A stretch of 64,000 nt of DNA from contig NC_066571.1 in assembly GCF_024679095.1 (NCBI RefSeq), positions 5,500,783 to 5,564,782 on the forward strand, in the 5' to 3' direction. A program made the translations under genes and the position numbers. Of this stretch, positions 1 to 10,545 are shown piece by piece; the stretch's first letter is position 1; the number at the start of each line of letters is the position of its first letter. The DNA is from Eriocheir sinensis (taxonomy: Eukaryota; Arthropoda; Malacostraca; Decapoda; Varunidae). Below the pieces are notes generated by a model. The model had not been told where the DNA came from. It was given only the letters and a program-made list of their open reading frames with translations, and searched no databases.

Positions 1-521
1 ATTAGGAAGAAGAAAAAAAACGAGAGAAGCTGGAAAAAAATGGCGATGATAAAAAAAATATTTAAAAGGAGAAAAAAAGCAGGAAAATCAAAGAAAAAAA
101 AAGACCCTTGTGAAAGAAAAAAAGAAGAAAAGCACAGAATAATTCGAGATCACATGTGACTTTTTATAACTATGTGAATATCGTATAATATCATTCCGCC
201 TGTTACACCGCCAGCGCCATCAACACGCAACACTTCTTACAATACATCGAAGCGAAAGAACGCAACACCGCCATCTGGATACCGATACACGAAAGCAGAT
301 AATATATACGCTGGCGCTCTCCTGCATACATCGCATCATGAATTCTCTTTACACCGCCAATCACGACTTGAATAATGCATCGTATCCTGCGACAAAGCAA
401 TGTTAGTGTGTAGTAACAACGCAATCACTTTTACTCGGTACATTGCAGATGAGGGGTCCGTCGCTCTGTTATGTCTCGTGTGTCGCTAAGTGTTATATCA
501 TCAACGCTAATCTGTAAGCAG
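1..521. other. A/G-rich then mixed sequence, no gene
   Basis: The first 180 bases are adenine-rich with scattered G and hold no reading frame of note. Bases 181-521 have normal composition and loosely repeated words such as 'caccgcca' (near 210, 267 and 350), which suggests an old tandem repeat. I see no exon, RNA gene or element boundary. Confidence 0.5.
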
Positions 522-667
522 CGTTTGCTCCTACAACGTAACTCCAGGATGGTATAGTAATGCATTTTTCTTACGAGTTAATAGAATATAAATAGTTTGC
601 TCCTACAACGTAACGGCAGGATGGTATAGTAATGCATTTTTCTTACGAGTTAATAGAATATAAATAG
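522..667. repeat. 73-bp tandem duplication
   Basis: The word 'gtttgctcctacaacg' occurs at 522 and 595, and the two 73-bp copies differ by about two bases. The near identity shows a recent duplication of sequence that has no coding signal. Confidence 0.9.
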
Positions 668-1146
668 TTTGGATCCTTATAATACCCGCCGTGCGTTTTC
701 CACTTGAAGATAATGATAAAAAGGTAAGGTAATTTTTTTATTCGCAAAGAGCGCATAAACAGGTCGGAGTCTTGTACTTCTCGTGTGTCGGCTAACTCAT
801 TCATAGCGTTTTCCACTTGACTGTCATGATAAACAAATGCAGTAACGTTTTTCTTCTCGTGAGTTAATGGCGAATAAAGAACTGGGAGCCTCGTCATGCC
901 TCTCCTCTATCACTAAATCTGTTCACGGCGTTTTTCACTGCAAGGTAACGGGGGAACGTAATACCATAGTCCGTCCCTCTCTCGTTTCCGCGCGGCGCTA
1001 ACAGGAACGAGCCTCAACCTTACGAGTGACGAGAGAAAAATGGATCACGCACCATCATATGTACAGTGTAATGGTGCAGGTGTTGTGTTGGGTCGCGCCA
1101 TTGGCATCCACGTGGACACAACTCTAATTAGGTAATGGGTATAATG

Positions 1147-1148
<2 letters not shown>
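668..1148. repeat. Diverged tandem repeat, units ~113-122 bp
   Basis: The motif 'gcgttttccacttg' occurs at 693 and 806, and a decayed form 'gcgtttttcactg' at 928. Surrounding words such as 'ctcgtgtgtcg' recur at similar offsets. This is an old array of about three units with no reading frame. Confidence 0.6.

Positions 1149-1214
<66 letters not shown>
1149..1214. repeat. (TC)33 microsatellite
   Basis: Uninterrupted alternating T and C over 66 bp. Confidence 0.99.
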
Positions 1215-1217
<3 letters not shown>

Positions 1218-1295
1218 CCGTCCTCAAGGCCACTATTCCTACATAACTTATCGATAAACATCTAAAACTATTCCTCACTACCGTGTCTCCTATAT

Positions 1296-1359
1296 AATAA
1301 TAGTAATAATGATAATAGTAATAATAGTAGTAATAATAATAATAATAATAATAATAATG
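1296..1359. repeat. (AAT)n microsatellite with AGT/ATG interruptions
   Basis: Trinucleotide tract that is imperfect at its start and perfect AAT at its end. Confidence 0.95.
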
Positions 1360-1489
1360 GGGGTTGATTCTCACCTATTTTTTTTAGCACCTGGAATCGA
1401 CTGGACAGAAAAATTATGTGACAGAATTAATAACTTTCTTCCTCTTCTTGAAAATATATAAACCAATAAAAGGGAATCTTAAAACCTAT

Positions 1490-1760
1490 AGAAGAACAAG
1501 AACAAGAACAAGTTACGTATAATTTTAATCTCTATAGGAAGAAAAAACGAGATAAGGAAAAAAACAGGAAGAATACAAGAAAAAAATAGACGTTGTTAAG
1601 CTCCAAACTAATGAAAAAAAAAAGGAAGAAAAACAGGAAGACCAAGAAAATACAAGAAAAGTGACGTTGTTAAACTCTAAAGTAATACAAATAGAGATAG
1701 GGAAGAAAAAACAACAACAGGAAGAAAACGAACAAGAACAGGGAGAAAAGAAAAACTAGT
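1490..1760. repeat. A-rich tandem repeat, unit ~74 bp
   Basis: The word 'gacgttgttaa' followed by a similar 'ctccaaactaat/ctctaaagtaat' block occurs at 1589 and 1663, within repeated 'ggaagaaaaacagg' text. About three diverged units. The flanks 1360-1489 and 1761-1950 show no gene. Confidence 0.6.
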
Positions 1761-1949
1761 CGGCCGCATCGCACGCATATACCTACATTACGAGTGGAAA
1801 ATATCGCCAAAGCCGGACAAGTTTAATGGGTTACTAAGATTAAGGTCGCAAATCCAACACTTTTATGGATGTTTGGCGAGAGTTATGAGCCGTGGGGGGA
1901 GATATAAAAGTGCGCGGCTAATGATTCACACAGACCATTATCGCGGGAC

Positions 1950-2140
1950 ACTGAATTGGGTACTGGAAGGGGCGCTGTGACGCTGAATGGGTTGCTGAAT
2001 GGGGTACGGGATGGGTCGCTGGATGGGGTATGAATGAGGCGCTGAATTGGGGTACGGGATGGAAGGATGAATGGGGTACTAGATGGAGCGCTGAATAGGG
2101 TACTGAATGGGTTGCTTAATTAGGTACTGAATAGGGTAGA
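1950..2140. repeat. Degenerate short-motif repeat (gctgaatggggta)
   Basis: Words such as 'gctgaatgggttgctgaatg', 'ggggtacgggatgg' and 'agggtactgaatggg' alternate with an irregular spacing of roughly 13-17 bp. It resembles a decayed minisatellite. Confidence 0.7.
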
Positions 2141-2180
2141 GCATCGCTGAAACTACCCTGCCAACGGGACTATGGAATGG

Positions 2181-2397
2181 ATGGTATTATAAGACATTTC
2201 GCCGCCCAAGAACACATATTTGACAAGGCTTTCGTAGGAGTTGCGGGCATTTCCAGTAGTTTTATGACCCTGGTGGTAGTCTGACTCTTCTTCTGTACTG
2301 CGGACCTAAAGAAACACTCATTAGAACCCGAATGACCCCCTCTTTGGGCCTTAAAAGTAGCTGATATGAGAGGCGAAAATGTCATAATACCGACCTA
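2181..2397 (-). mobile_element. MITE family A, copy 1
   Basis: A short non-autonomous DNA element of about 217 bp, with imperfect terminal inverted repeats: 'ggtattataagacatttcgcc' at the left end matches the reverse complement of 'cataataccgacc' and its neighbours at the right end. Its core ('ctaccaccagggtcataaaa' on the minus strand) is shared with copies near 14.9, 32.2, 40.2 and 47.6 kb. It encodes nothing recognisable. Confidence 0.8.
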
Positions 2398-2399
2398 TG

Positions 2400-3137
2400 A
2401 GTTCAATGTACTTATTCATGAGGATATAATTATTATTCAGTGTACGATGAATGAATAACGGCAGAAAATGATTAATCAGACCACTTTCGAGTTACAGTGA
2501 TCTTTTTTTTTTTTACAGAAGGATGCAAGGCTTATAAAGAGAGGAAACAAAAACAAAAACATTGGCGCTGATCCTACGAGGTCAAACAGTTCATAGCAAA
2601 AGCATTCCAATACATAGGGTCAGTATCGCTCGGAAAGGCGCAAAATACTTTCTCACGTGATGTGGTAATAAATGGAGGTACTTTTAATTTGGGGTTCCTT
2701 ATCATTATTCACTGTATGATGTAGTAATGATAACGGCAGAATATGGTTACTTGGTCGTTTTTTAGGGACGGTGAACTGGATAAAGCAGCATCAAATAATT
2801 CATAGCGAGATTTGATCATAATTGTATGTATAATTAATTGGTGCTTACTATTATTATTTAGTTTATGATGTATAAGTATAAGTAACTACAGAAAATCATT
2901 ACTCAGACTATTTTTTAAGGGCACAGCAGCGTGAGTTACTTTTCCTAGCGTAATGTGTTAATAATTGCATATACCTTTGATTGAGGTTTCATATTATTTT
3001 TTCACTGTATGACGTGTGAATAACGGCATAACTTTACCAGTCAGTGTTTTAAGCGGTAGACTGACTGAAGGAAAGCGGCTTACTAACGTGATTCTTTGCC
3101 AGGTGTGAAAGGTAACTTGGCCGCTCATTACTTTTGG
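2400..3137. repeat. Diverged tandem repeat around 'cactgtatgatg...aataacggcagaa'
   Basis: Related blocks occur near 2431, 2703, 2858 and 3000, each with an 'attattcagtgtatgatg' head followed by 'aataacggcagaaaatnattactcagac'. The spacing (about 270, 155 and 142 bp) suggests an old ~150-bp satellite with one unit lost or decayed. Confidence 0.6.
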
Positions 3138-3240
3138 CTTTGTGGGAGCAGAGATTGGCGGGCTTTTTTTAAATTTTTGTTGTTGTTGTTGTTGCCCTTG
3201 AGCTGTTTCTTCGGCTGTAAAAAAAAACAAAAAAAAACAC
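3138..3240 (+). mobile_element. LINE 3' end, 5'-truncated
   Basis: Starts near 'gggagcagagattggcgggc', contains 'gcccttgagctgtttcttcggc' and ends in 'tgtaaaaaaaaac'. This is the same 3' terminus as the reverse-transcriptase-bearing element at 52405-53075, so it is a dead 5'-truncated insertion in plus orientation. The 'gttgttgtt' insertion is a local microsatellite. Confidence 0.75.
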
Positions 3241-3891
3241 GGGCTTATTATTATTACTACTATTATTATTATTTTCACTATGAGAGGAATGGGTGAGTCC
3301 CTTTACTTCAAACATGCATGAGTGGGTGAGTAATATGGATGCAAGGTACATTCTGTGATGGGTACTCATTCATTGTGCTTTTTTTATATCGTTGTTAAAT
3401 GTCGAAGATGAATGAATACATGGTTTTGCTGTTGTTGTCATCTACATCACCATTATTATTATTATTATCATTATTATTATTGTTATTATTATCATTATCG
3501 TTCAGTGTAAGAGTAGATAAATGCCTCTTCTTATAGGTATACGTAGGTAATAGTTAAAAGGAGTGTTGCTGCGCCTTAGTCATCATTGTTATTCATTATA
3601 TAAGAGAAATGAATGGCTCTACATCAGGTGCTTTGGTACAAGAGGACAGTGGTTATAAAGAACAATGCCGAGTTATGCTGATGATAAAAAGACCTTAGGT
3701 AACGGCGCTAAGACTGGACACTCTTTTGGCTGCCCACGTGGGAGGGAGGTTCGCCCCTATCTTGTTGTTGTTTTGGTTGTTTTGGTTGTTGTTTTCAGTA
3801 TACACTCCACTACACTCCGTCCCTTAGGCTTCTCGTCCGTACATATATTACACTAGCAGGGAAGCTACAATTATAATGCAGTGGTATATTG

Positions 3892-3893
<2 letters not shown>
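3241..3893. other. AT-rich spacer with small ATT tracts, no gene
   Basis: Contains short (ATT)n and (TTG)n tracts (3247-3273, 3447-3500, 3764-3795) and further traces of the 2.4-3.1 kb repeat ('gttcagtgtaagagtagataaatg' near 3501). No exon signal seen. Confidence 0.5.
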
Positions 3894-3962
<69 letters not shown>

Positions 3963-4149
3963 TAACAGTTTTCAATGGTCTATAATCACATATCTTTTTA
4001 GCATCATTAACATGCCGCTCGTCAATGCTTACACATTCCGTCATCTTAATAGAATATGTTGATATACGTGTTGAGCCCAATTATTTATCATTATTATCAT
4101 TATTGTTAATAGTATTATTATTATTATAACTACATGCACATTGAAGTAT

Positions 4150-4206
<57 letters not shown>
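3894..4206. repeat. Two (CA)n microsatellites
   Basis: Pure CA tracts at 3894-3961 and about 4151-4206, separated by ordinary AT-rich sequence with a short (ATT)n patch at 4083-4128. Confidence 0.97.
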
Positions 4207-4208
<2 letters not shown>

Positions 4209-5330
4209 AACAATGATGTGTTATAGACAATGACTGGAGCGAAGCATGATTCGTAAGGCAAAATTCGGAGTGCTGCGTCGACTTGATGGAAAATGATGGA
4301 GTGGTGTGAAAGGTAAAGGAGGCGTTGGTGGTGGAAGTGGTGATGGGGGGAGGAAGGAAGGTGTGTTCGCCAGTTTGTTGCAGTTAATCCCAATCAGTAC
4401 GGCCGTCAGGTACAAACATTACCCTGGAACACTGGGCCCAACTACAAAACTGAAACACTGACAAAAAAATATTATACAGAAACTTTTCTCTCGGCAGTTT
4501 CAGTTTCACAGGACCCAATTATCAAGGTCACTTTTTATCCCTGTATAAGTTCTGATTGGAGTTGTGCGTACAAACTGGTGAACAAACCGCAGTAAGAGTA
4601 AGAAAACCGACTGCTTCTGCCACTTTGACCCTCTCATGTGTGCCTTGGCCAGGTAACCGTGCCAGGTGATCCTTCAGCCCGCCTACCTGAAGTGCCAAAG
4701 GTGCCATTCCACCTGAGGCGGGACAAGGCGGCACTGAGCATTGACTCCGACAGGTGCCAGGGGATCTTGGCTGCAGGTGACGGCAGGTGGGTCGTGGCGG
4801 GTCTGGTTACAGTTTCTTTGGTATAAAGGCAAGAATTTGTGGAGGCTGAGAATGTATGTGTGGTGTGGGGCTGGCGAGGGCAGGAGCGGGGAGGGTGTGC
4901 TGCAGGGGAGGTGCGTGCTGTGCTGGCATGGGTAATGGGGCTGTGCAGGGTGATGGGGGTGGAGGTGGCAGGGACGCGAGGCACCGAATCGGGGTGAGGG
5001 AGGGTAAGGAGGAGCGGGCCATGGAGGGTTCCATACCGCACCGGACAGCTCCTAAACGTCTCACAAATGTACATAATTATATACACGAATGCCAATGTTT
5101 TATAAGTTCTTAAAGTGTTCTTTGGGTAGTATAAGCTGTCTGTTTTCTAAGATAGATGAAAGGTAATAACGTCCAACACTAGACTACCAAAGTGATACAT
5201 GGATGGCCAGCCGCAACACAACAGCCTGCGTCAAGTGTCCGGCGCTGGGCCGCGGAGGGAGCTGGAGGGCTGGCTGGGCCAGCAGTCCCCGTAATTGCGC
5301 TGCTCACTGTCTGGAGCGGGCGGCGTCGTG
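4207..5330 (-). other. 3' flank / possible 3' UTR of the ACSL gene
   Basis: Lies just downstream of the ACSL stop codon on the minus strand. It has no canonical AATAAA in minus orientation; the only weak poly(A)-signal variant I see is TATAAA read from about 5104 to 5099. A G-rich block at 4850-5040 and a weak fold-back at about 4430-4512 (GGGCCC...AAACTGAAAC against its near reverse complement) fall here. Five CAGGTG/CACCTG words cluster at 4663-4789. No coding exon is convincing. Confidence 0.4.
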
Positions 5331-7355
5331 CTAGTCCAGGCGGGAGTACATGTCGTGGACGCTGTGCTCGTAGTGGTTACTCAGCTGCTTGCGCCGCAGC
5401 TTCAGCGCAGCCGTCACCAGACCAGTGTCGGGCGTCCAGGGCTCCAGCGTGAGGGTGACGGCAGCGGGCACCTCCCAGCGTGTGAGGCCGCACTTCTTGC
5501 CGTGGATCTGAAGCTCCTTCAGGATGGCCTCCTTCACCCGCTCGTCGACGCACAGCTCCTCGATGGTGAGCGTCCCCTGGTCGATGCCTACGCTCGCCGC
5601 CACCTTCCACAGCCTCTCCGCCGAGGGCACCACCACCGCCACCGTCTTGTCCTTCGTAGAGTCGGCGAAGACGCAGATGTTGTCCACGTTGGAGAGCGTC
5701 TTCAGCTTGGACTCTGTGTTGCCCAGCGACACGTACTCGCCGTGCTTCAACTTCACGAGGTCCTTCTTGCGGTCGATGATCTTAAGCGAGCCGAGGGAGT
5801 TCACCTCGCCGATGTCGCCTGTGCGGAACCACCGGACGCCGTCCTCCTCGAAGAAGGACGACTTGTTCTCCTCCGGCAGCTTGAAGTAGCCCTTGCATAA
5901 CACGGGGCCGCCCACGATGATCTCGCCCCGCGGGTTAGGCTTGTCCGTAACGCGGTAGTTGCCCTCCTCCCAGTCCACGAGCCGCATCAGCACGCCCAGA
6001 TTGGGGCCGCCCGTGTGCCCCGTGGTCGTGTCGTCCTCATCCATGCCGGCGATGCACGACGCCGACTCCGTGGAGCCGTAGCCCACCTGGATGGACACGT
6101 CGAAGATGGCCCGCATGGTGTCGTGGGTCTGAGGGGACAGCGGAGCGCCGCCCACTACCACGCGGCGCAGCTGTCCGCCGAGCTCCTCCTGCACCCGCCG
6201 GAAAATGAACGTGTTGAGGAAGAAAGACGTGAAAGGGATGTACTCGAGCCAGAACTTATACTTGACGGCCTCACTGAAGACGAGGCTCTTGATCCAGCTT
6301 TGCTCCTCCACTTTCTGTGTGACGCCCTTGATGATGCGATCCAGCACGAGGGGCACGGCGTTCATGACGGTGGGCCGCGCCACCTTGGCGTCGCCGTCCG
6401 TGCCGCGCATCACCTTCGGGCTGGTGCTGGTGAGGGTGTGCGGGGACGAGTACAGGATGGTGGCGCCCAGAGAGATGAGGGCAATCTCCGACGCCAGCTC
6501 CATGATGTGTGCCAGTGGCAGGAAGGAGAGGTAACGGTCGCCGGGCCCCACGTTCATCTGGACGGAGTAGGCGATGACGCTGGCAAGGATGCTGGTGTGG
6601 CTCAGCTCCACGCCCTTCGGGGTGCCCGTCGACCCACTCGTGTACATTAGGATGGCCACGTCCTCCGCCTGGGGCACCGGCGTGTTGACGGGCGCGGCTG
6701 AAGGATCTTTCTGGGACAGGGTCTTGAAGGGCACAACACTCACGTTGGCGGGGATCTTGCTTGTGTCGCCCATGCCCTCCAGCTGATCCTCCATGACCAC
6801 CACGGTGGTGACGCGAGGGCACTGGTGCAGCACGCGGGCCACGCGCGGCAATAGGTCGTACGAGGTGAACACGAGCGACACCTCCGTCTCGTTGATGCCG
6901 TGGGCAACGCCGACGTCCGTGAGGGTGGTGTAGAGCGTGGCCACGGTGATGCGGTGTTGCAGGCACCCCATGGCCGCCGTCAACCACTCGGCGCGCGTCT
7001 CAGCGAAGATCACGACGCGGCTTAGCGGCTCGATGCCCAGCCGCCGCACGCCCAGGCCCACCTCCACCGCCACCTGCTGCACTTCCTCGTAGGTCTTCCA
7101 GCGGTACTCGCCGAGCTCCAGCCTTTCGAGGGTCCTGCCGCGCTGCTCCTCACGCTGCCGCCGCAACAGCTGCCGCGTGGCCATACAAGGCTTGGAGCCG
7201 TGCAGCGAGGCGCCGTACTTGAGGGCGTCGCACAGCGTTGTGACGCCCGCCTCGCGGAACAGCGGGCCCAGACGGGACTCAAGTGGATAAGGCTCCCCAG
7301 AGGGCAGTGCCTTCACGTACCAGCCCTGGGGGGTCATCACGCCCCGCACCGACAT
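5331..7355 (-). CDS. Long-chain acyl-CoA synthetase, ACSL3/4 type
   Basis: This enzyme activates long-chain fatty acids to acyl-CoA, using ATP through an acyl-adenylate; family members sit on ER, lipid-droplet or mitochondrial membranes. The 674-residue frame has the full adenylating-enzyme set: the P-loop YTSGSTGTPKG at residues 238-248, PLAHIMEL at 280-287, GGAPLSPQTH at 402-411, GYGSTES at 425-431, WFRTGDIGE at 509-517, the linker block IIDRKKDLVKLKHGEYVS at 526-543, and a C-terminal PWTPDTGLVTAALKLRRKQL with the expected lysines. Length and motif order match the short ACSL4 form (about 670 residues). It is intronless over the whole body. I chose the ATG at 7355 because it follows the splice acceptor by one base and has A at -3; the frame stays open upstream only through intron sequence. 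A membrane-anchor N-terminus could come from an upstream exon. GC content is much higher than in the flanks. No frameshift or stop is present. Confidence 0.93.
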   Translation of the reverse strand: MSVRGVMTPQGWYVKALPSGEPYPLESRLGPLFREAGVTTLCDALKYGASLHGSKPCMATRQLLRRQREEQRGRTLERLELGEYRWKTYEEVQQVAVEVGLGVRRLGIEPLSRVVIFAETRAEWLTAAMGCLQHRITVATLYTTLTDVGVAHGINETEVSLVFTSYDLLPRVARVLHQCPRVTTVVVMEDQLEGMGDTSKIPANVSVVPFKTLSQKDPSAAPVNTPVPQAEDVAILMYTSGSTGTPKGVELSHTSILASVIAYSVQMNVGPGDRYLSFLPLAHIMELASEIALISLGATILYSSPHTLTSTSPKVMRGTDGDAKVARPTVMNAVPLVLDRIIKGVTQKVEEQSWIKSLVFSEAVKYKFWLEYIPFTSFFLNTFIFRRVQEELGGQLRRVVVGGAPLSPQTHDTMRAIFDVSIQVGYGSTESASCIAGMDEDDTTTGHTGGPNLGVLMRLVDWEEGNYRVTDKPNPRGEIIVGGPVLCKGYFKLPEENKSSFFEEDGVRWFRTGDIGEVNSLGSLKIIDRKKDLVKLKHGEYVSLGNTESKLKTLSNVDNICVFADSTKDKTVAVVVPSAERLWKVAASVGIDQGTLTIEELCVDERVKEAILKELQIHGKKCGLTRWEVPAAVTLTLEPWTPDTGLVTAALKLRRKQLSNHYEHSVHDMYSRLD

Positions 7356-7356
7356 C

Positions 7357-7392
7357 CTGCAATGAACAACAAAAGATGTTAGTGACAGGGGG
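7357..7392 (-). other. 3' splice site and branch point upstream of the ACSL exon
   Basis: Read on the minus strand: a branch-point-like CACTAAC, then 'atcttttgttgttcatt' rich in T, then GCAG, with the exon beginning at 7356 (G|ATG). All three acceptor elements are in normal order and spacing. This argues that the gene has at least one upstream exon and is not a plain processed retrocopy. Confidence 0.75.
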
Positions 7393-7625
7393 AGGAAGGT
7401 TTCCCAAGGGGCACAGAAAGGTGGCCAAGATAAGCACATACACCTATCATGCAAAACATGCCATGCCTCACAGCGCCGCCCACCGCTCACGGCCGGCCAG
7501 CGACAAGCCAGCCACGCCCGGGGCTTCGCGGGGTCGATAATTGATTGGTCTTGTAACACCTCCGCGCCGCTCCACACCACCGTGACAAAACACCGCGCCA
7601 CCACCACGGCTGCCCACACCCTCAC

Positions 7626-7656
<31 letters not shown>

Positions 7657-7845
7657 CCTCGTCGAAAGTCGCAGCGAAAATAAAGTATGAAAAAGTAAGA
7701 GCGAGAGAAAAATTAGGGAAAAGTCATTCTGGCATTCCAGCTTCAATAAATTTTTCTCTATCTCTCCCGAAAACTTTACGGGAGATTATTGTGTCCAAAC
7801 TTTCTCTCTTCCTCTGATTCCCCGCACAGGATGAAATACAGACTC
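7393..7845. other. Intron-like sequence with a (CA)15 tract
   Basis: GC-rich up to about 7620, then a (CA)n tract at 7625-7654, then AT-rich. Open frames here continue the ACSL frame only because the stretch lacks stops. I see no independent exon. Confidence 0.6.
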
Positions 7846-7866
7846 TCACACACACACACACACACA

Positions 7867-7935
<69 letters not shown>

Positions 7936-8047
7936 GGTCTGTCTTTATTTCTTTATCCTCTTTCTTCTCTCATTTCTCTTTTCCGCCAAGCATTTCGCCG
8001 CTCGCCTTTGTATCAGAAAAACTTATGCGGATTCGAGTTTCATCATA

Positions 8048-8091
<44 letters not shown>

Positions 8092-8127
8092 AGATAACCG
8101 CTGGCATACATTTTCTCTTTCTTCTTC

Positions 8128-8219
<92 letters not shown>
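7846..8219. repeat. Microsatellite cluster (CA)n(CT)n, (GT)n, (CA)n
   Basis: A compound (CA)n-(CT)31 tract at about 7849-7931, (GT)n at 8050-8090 and (CA)n at 8131-8219. The last two are inverted relative to each other across a 40-bp spacer. Confidence 0.97.
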
Positions 8220-8223
<4 letters not shown>

Positions 8224-8389
8224 CGTACTCCCATCCTCTGTCTCAGTAAAGGAGTAACGAGAAAGCAAGGATGAATAGCGAAGGAAAGAAGGAAGAGGAG
8301 GAGGAAATCAGGAAAAGAAAAAAAAACTGTAAAAGAATCCGAATAAAACGAAATAGAACAATGTAACTTCTTAACACTTTTGCAATTTA

Positions 8390-8560
8390 AGATAACACTC
8401 CTTGCCCTTCTTCGCCCTCCTCCTCCTCCTCCTCCTCCTCCTCCTCTTCCTCCTTCTGCCCCTCCTCCTCCTCCTCGTCCTTTTCTTTTCCCCATTTCAC
8501 CATTCGGCTATTAACTCTTCCCCCCCTCCTCCTCCTCCTCCTCCTCCTCCTCCTTCTTCT
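8390..8560. repeat. (CTC)n trinucleotide blocks
   Basis: Perfect CTC runs at about 8418-8448, 8461-8476 and 8526-8553, separated by pyrimidine-rich text. Confidence 0.95.
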
Positions 8561-8609
8561 CTTCTCTCTAGCTAGGTGTAAGAGCCCAATATCCGGTTGA
8601 GTTTTTATC

Positions 8610-9020
8610 TTCAAGACAGAGAGAGGGAGAGAGAATCACAAGAAATGGAGAGAAGAGAGAATGAAGGAGGGAGGGGGGGGGGAGGAAAGAGGGGAAGGAG
8701 AGAGAGAAAAAGGAGATAGGAGACAACGAGAGTAATGATGAAGTGAAGGGAAGAGAAATAGAAATAGAAAGAAAGAGAGGAAGAGGAAGAGTAGGAGAAG
8801 GAGAGAGAGAAGGAGGAAAGAGAATAGGGAGATAGAAGAAAGGATAGGAGGAAAACGAAGAGGTATGAATGGAGGAATGAAGAAGAGAGGAAGAGGAGGA
8901 AAGGGAAGGGATAGAAGGAGAGAGGTATGGATGAGTGGAATCGAGAGAGGGAGGGAGGAAGGAAGAGAAAGGAGGGAAGGGAGAGAAGGGAAGGGGGTAA
9001 GGAGGAAGGGAGTGTCTGCC
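8610..9020. repeat. Purine-rich low-complexity tract
   Basis: Almost only A and G for 400 bp ('gagagag', 'ggaagg', 'gggaggaa'). No fixed period that I could establish and no gene. Confidence 0.85.
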
Positions 9021-10159
9021 TGGAAATGAGACCCTGATATATTGACTGTGCGACCCTAGTTTAAGGATTTCTCCCTCCCTTGTAGCGAAACTGGAGACCT
9101 GGGAGCGAGGGTGTCAGTCTCTCGCCCAAGTTACGTCTTTACCATTTTCTTCTTTAACTTTATTTGTTCCTTCCTCTTGGTTTATATACTGTTCCCCATT
9201 TCCTTTCCCATCTCTATTTTTTTTCTTTTCTTATGTGTTATTTTTTTATCATCATTATTGTAACCTTTATTTATTTACTTCTCTCTTTTCTATTTCATCT
9301 TGTCATCCTTTCTTTTCCACTTTTATTTCTTCATTTTTCCTCCTTTTCTCTTTTATTTGTATATTGCTGCAGTTTTTCGTATTTTGTTCTTGTTATTTTT
9401 TGTTTCGTTGTTTTGTTTACTTTCCTTTTCCTTGTGTTTTCGTATTTTTAATCTTTTTTTAACGTGTTTTGCTCTTCATTTTTTATTCATCTTCTTCCTC
9501 TTCTTTTTACTTATTTTTATATGTAACCTTATTCCCTTTTCCTCTGTACCACCATCATCATCATCACCGCAATCTCAACACCATCTTCACCACCACCCCC
9601 ACCATCACCATCACCACTATCACCTGTCAGTCTGCGTGTACTTTTCGTCTTAGCAAACTCTCACCATCCATCTCTAGCAGTGGCACAGTCTGACAATATA
9701 TCCCTCGGTCTGTCGGTTCTTATGCATCCGTCTTTGTCCATGTCGATGCCTGGCTCTCTGTCTCATTCTCAATCTGTATCTGTGTCTGGACGTATTGGGG
9801 AATCTGGTTGTCTGCTTTTCTTTAGTTATCTGCATCTTTATCTATCTATCGTGGTATGTGCTGTTATCAAGTCTTGTCTTAGTCTATTCGGCTTCATCAG
9901 TGTAAGCCTGTTTATTTTTTATTTTATTATTTATAAGTTTTATCTCGTATTTATCTATGTCTATCTTGATTTGGGGGGTTGTGTTATGGTTTGTCTCTGT
10001 TTGTTTGTCTGTCTAAGCTCTTACGTTTATCTCTTAGTTTGTCTGTCTATCTATCTATGTCTTGTTTATGAGTTTAATCACTTATTCATTATCTTTCTTT
10101 CTTAGTGTGCTCGTAAATCTGTTTTTATTTATAACTATCTATCAATATCTCTATCTACA
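9021..10159. other. T-rich low-complexity sequence, no gene
   Basis: A short unique stretch (9021-9140) is followed by T/C-rich sequence, a CAC/CAT patch at 9546-9632, and text rich in 'tctgtctatc' words. The open frames translate to F/L/S/Y-rich low complexity. Confidence 0.6.
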
Positions 10160-10545
10160 AATCTATCAGTCAGTTTATATTTCTATCTATTCATCCATCT
10201 GTCAGTCTATATATTTACCCATCAATCAATCAGTCAACCTGTTTATGTATCTATCTACCTATCTGTCAATCTATATATTTACCTTTCAATCAATCAGTCA
10301 ACCTGTCTATCTATCTATCTACCTATCTGTCAATCTATATATTTACCTTTCAATCAATCAGTCAACCTGTCTATCTATCTATCTACCTATTTGTCAATCT
10401 ATGTATTTACCTATCATTCAGTCAATCAACCTGTCTACATATCTATCTACCTATCTGTCAATCTATATATTTACCTTTAAATCAATCAGTCAACCTGTCT
10501 ATCTATCTATCTACCTATCTGTCTATCAATCTATCTATCAATCTA
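10160..10545. repeat. 64-bp tandem repeat built of CTAT and CAAT words
   Basis: The word 'caatcaatcagtcaacctg' or a close variant falls at 10223, 10287, 10351, 10415 and 10479, an exact 64-bp period. Each unit contains 'ctatctatctacctatctgtcaatctat'-type text cut here into shorter shared words. It is a higher-order repeat grown from tetranucleotides. Confidence 0.9.

Noticed and set aside
4430..4512. Small fold-back element (GGGCCC...AAACTGAAAC)
   Set aside because: Arms are short and imperfect and no second copy is in the window, so it is not called as a mobile element.
5295..6987. Long frames opposite to or overlapping ACSL (plus strand 5295-5900 and 6015-6650, minus 6271-6987)
   Set aside because: They are shadows of the GC-rich synthetase exon in other frames, with arginine/histidine/alanine-rich text and no family motif.
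7357..7652. N-terminal extension of ACSL by 99 codons in the genomic frame
   Set aside because: The extension crosses the branch point and splice acceptor and begins in a CA microsatellite, so it is intron read-through.
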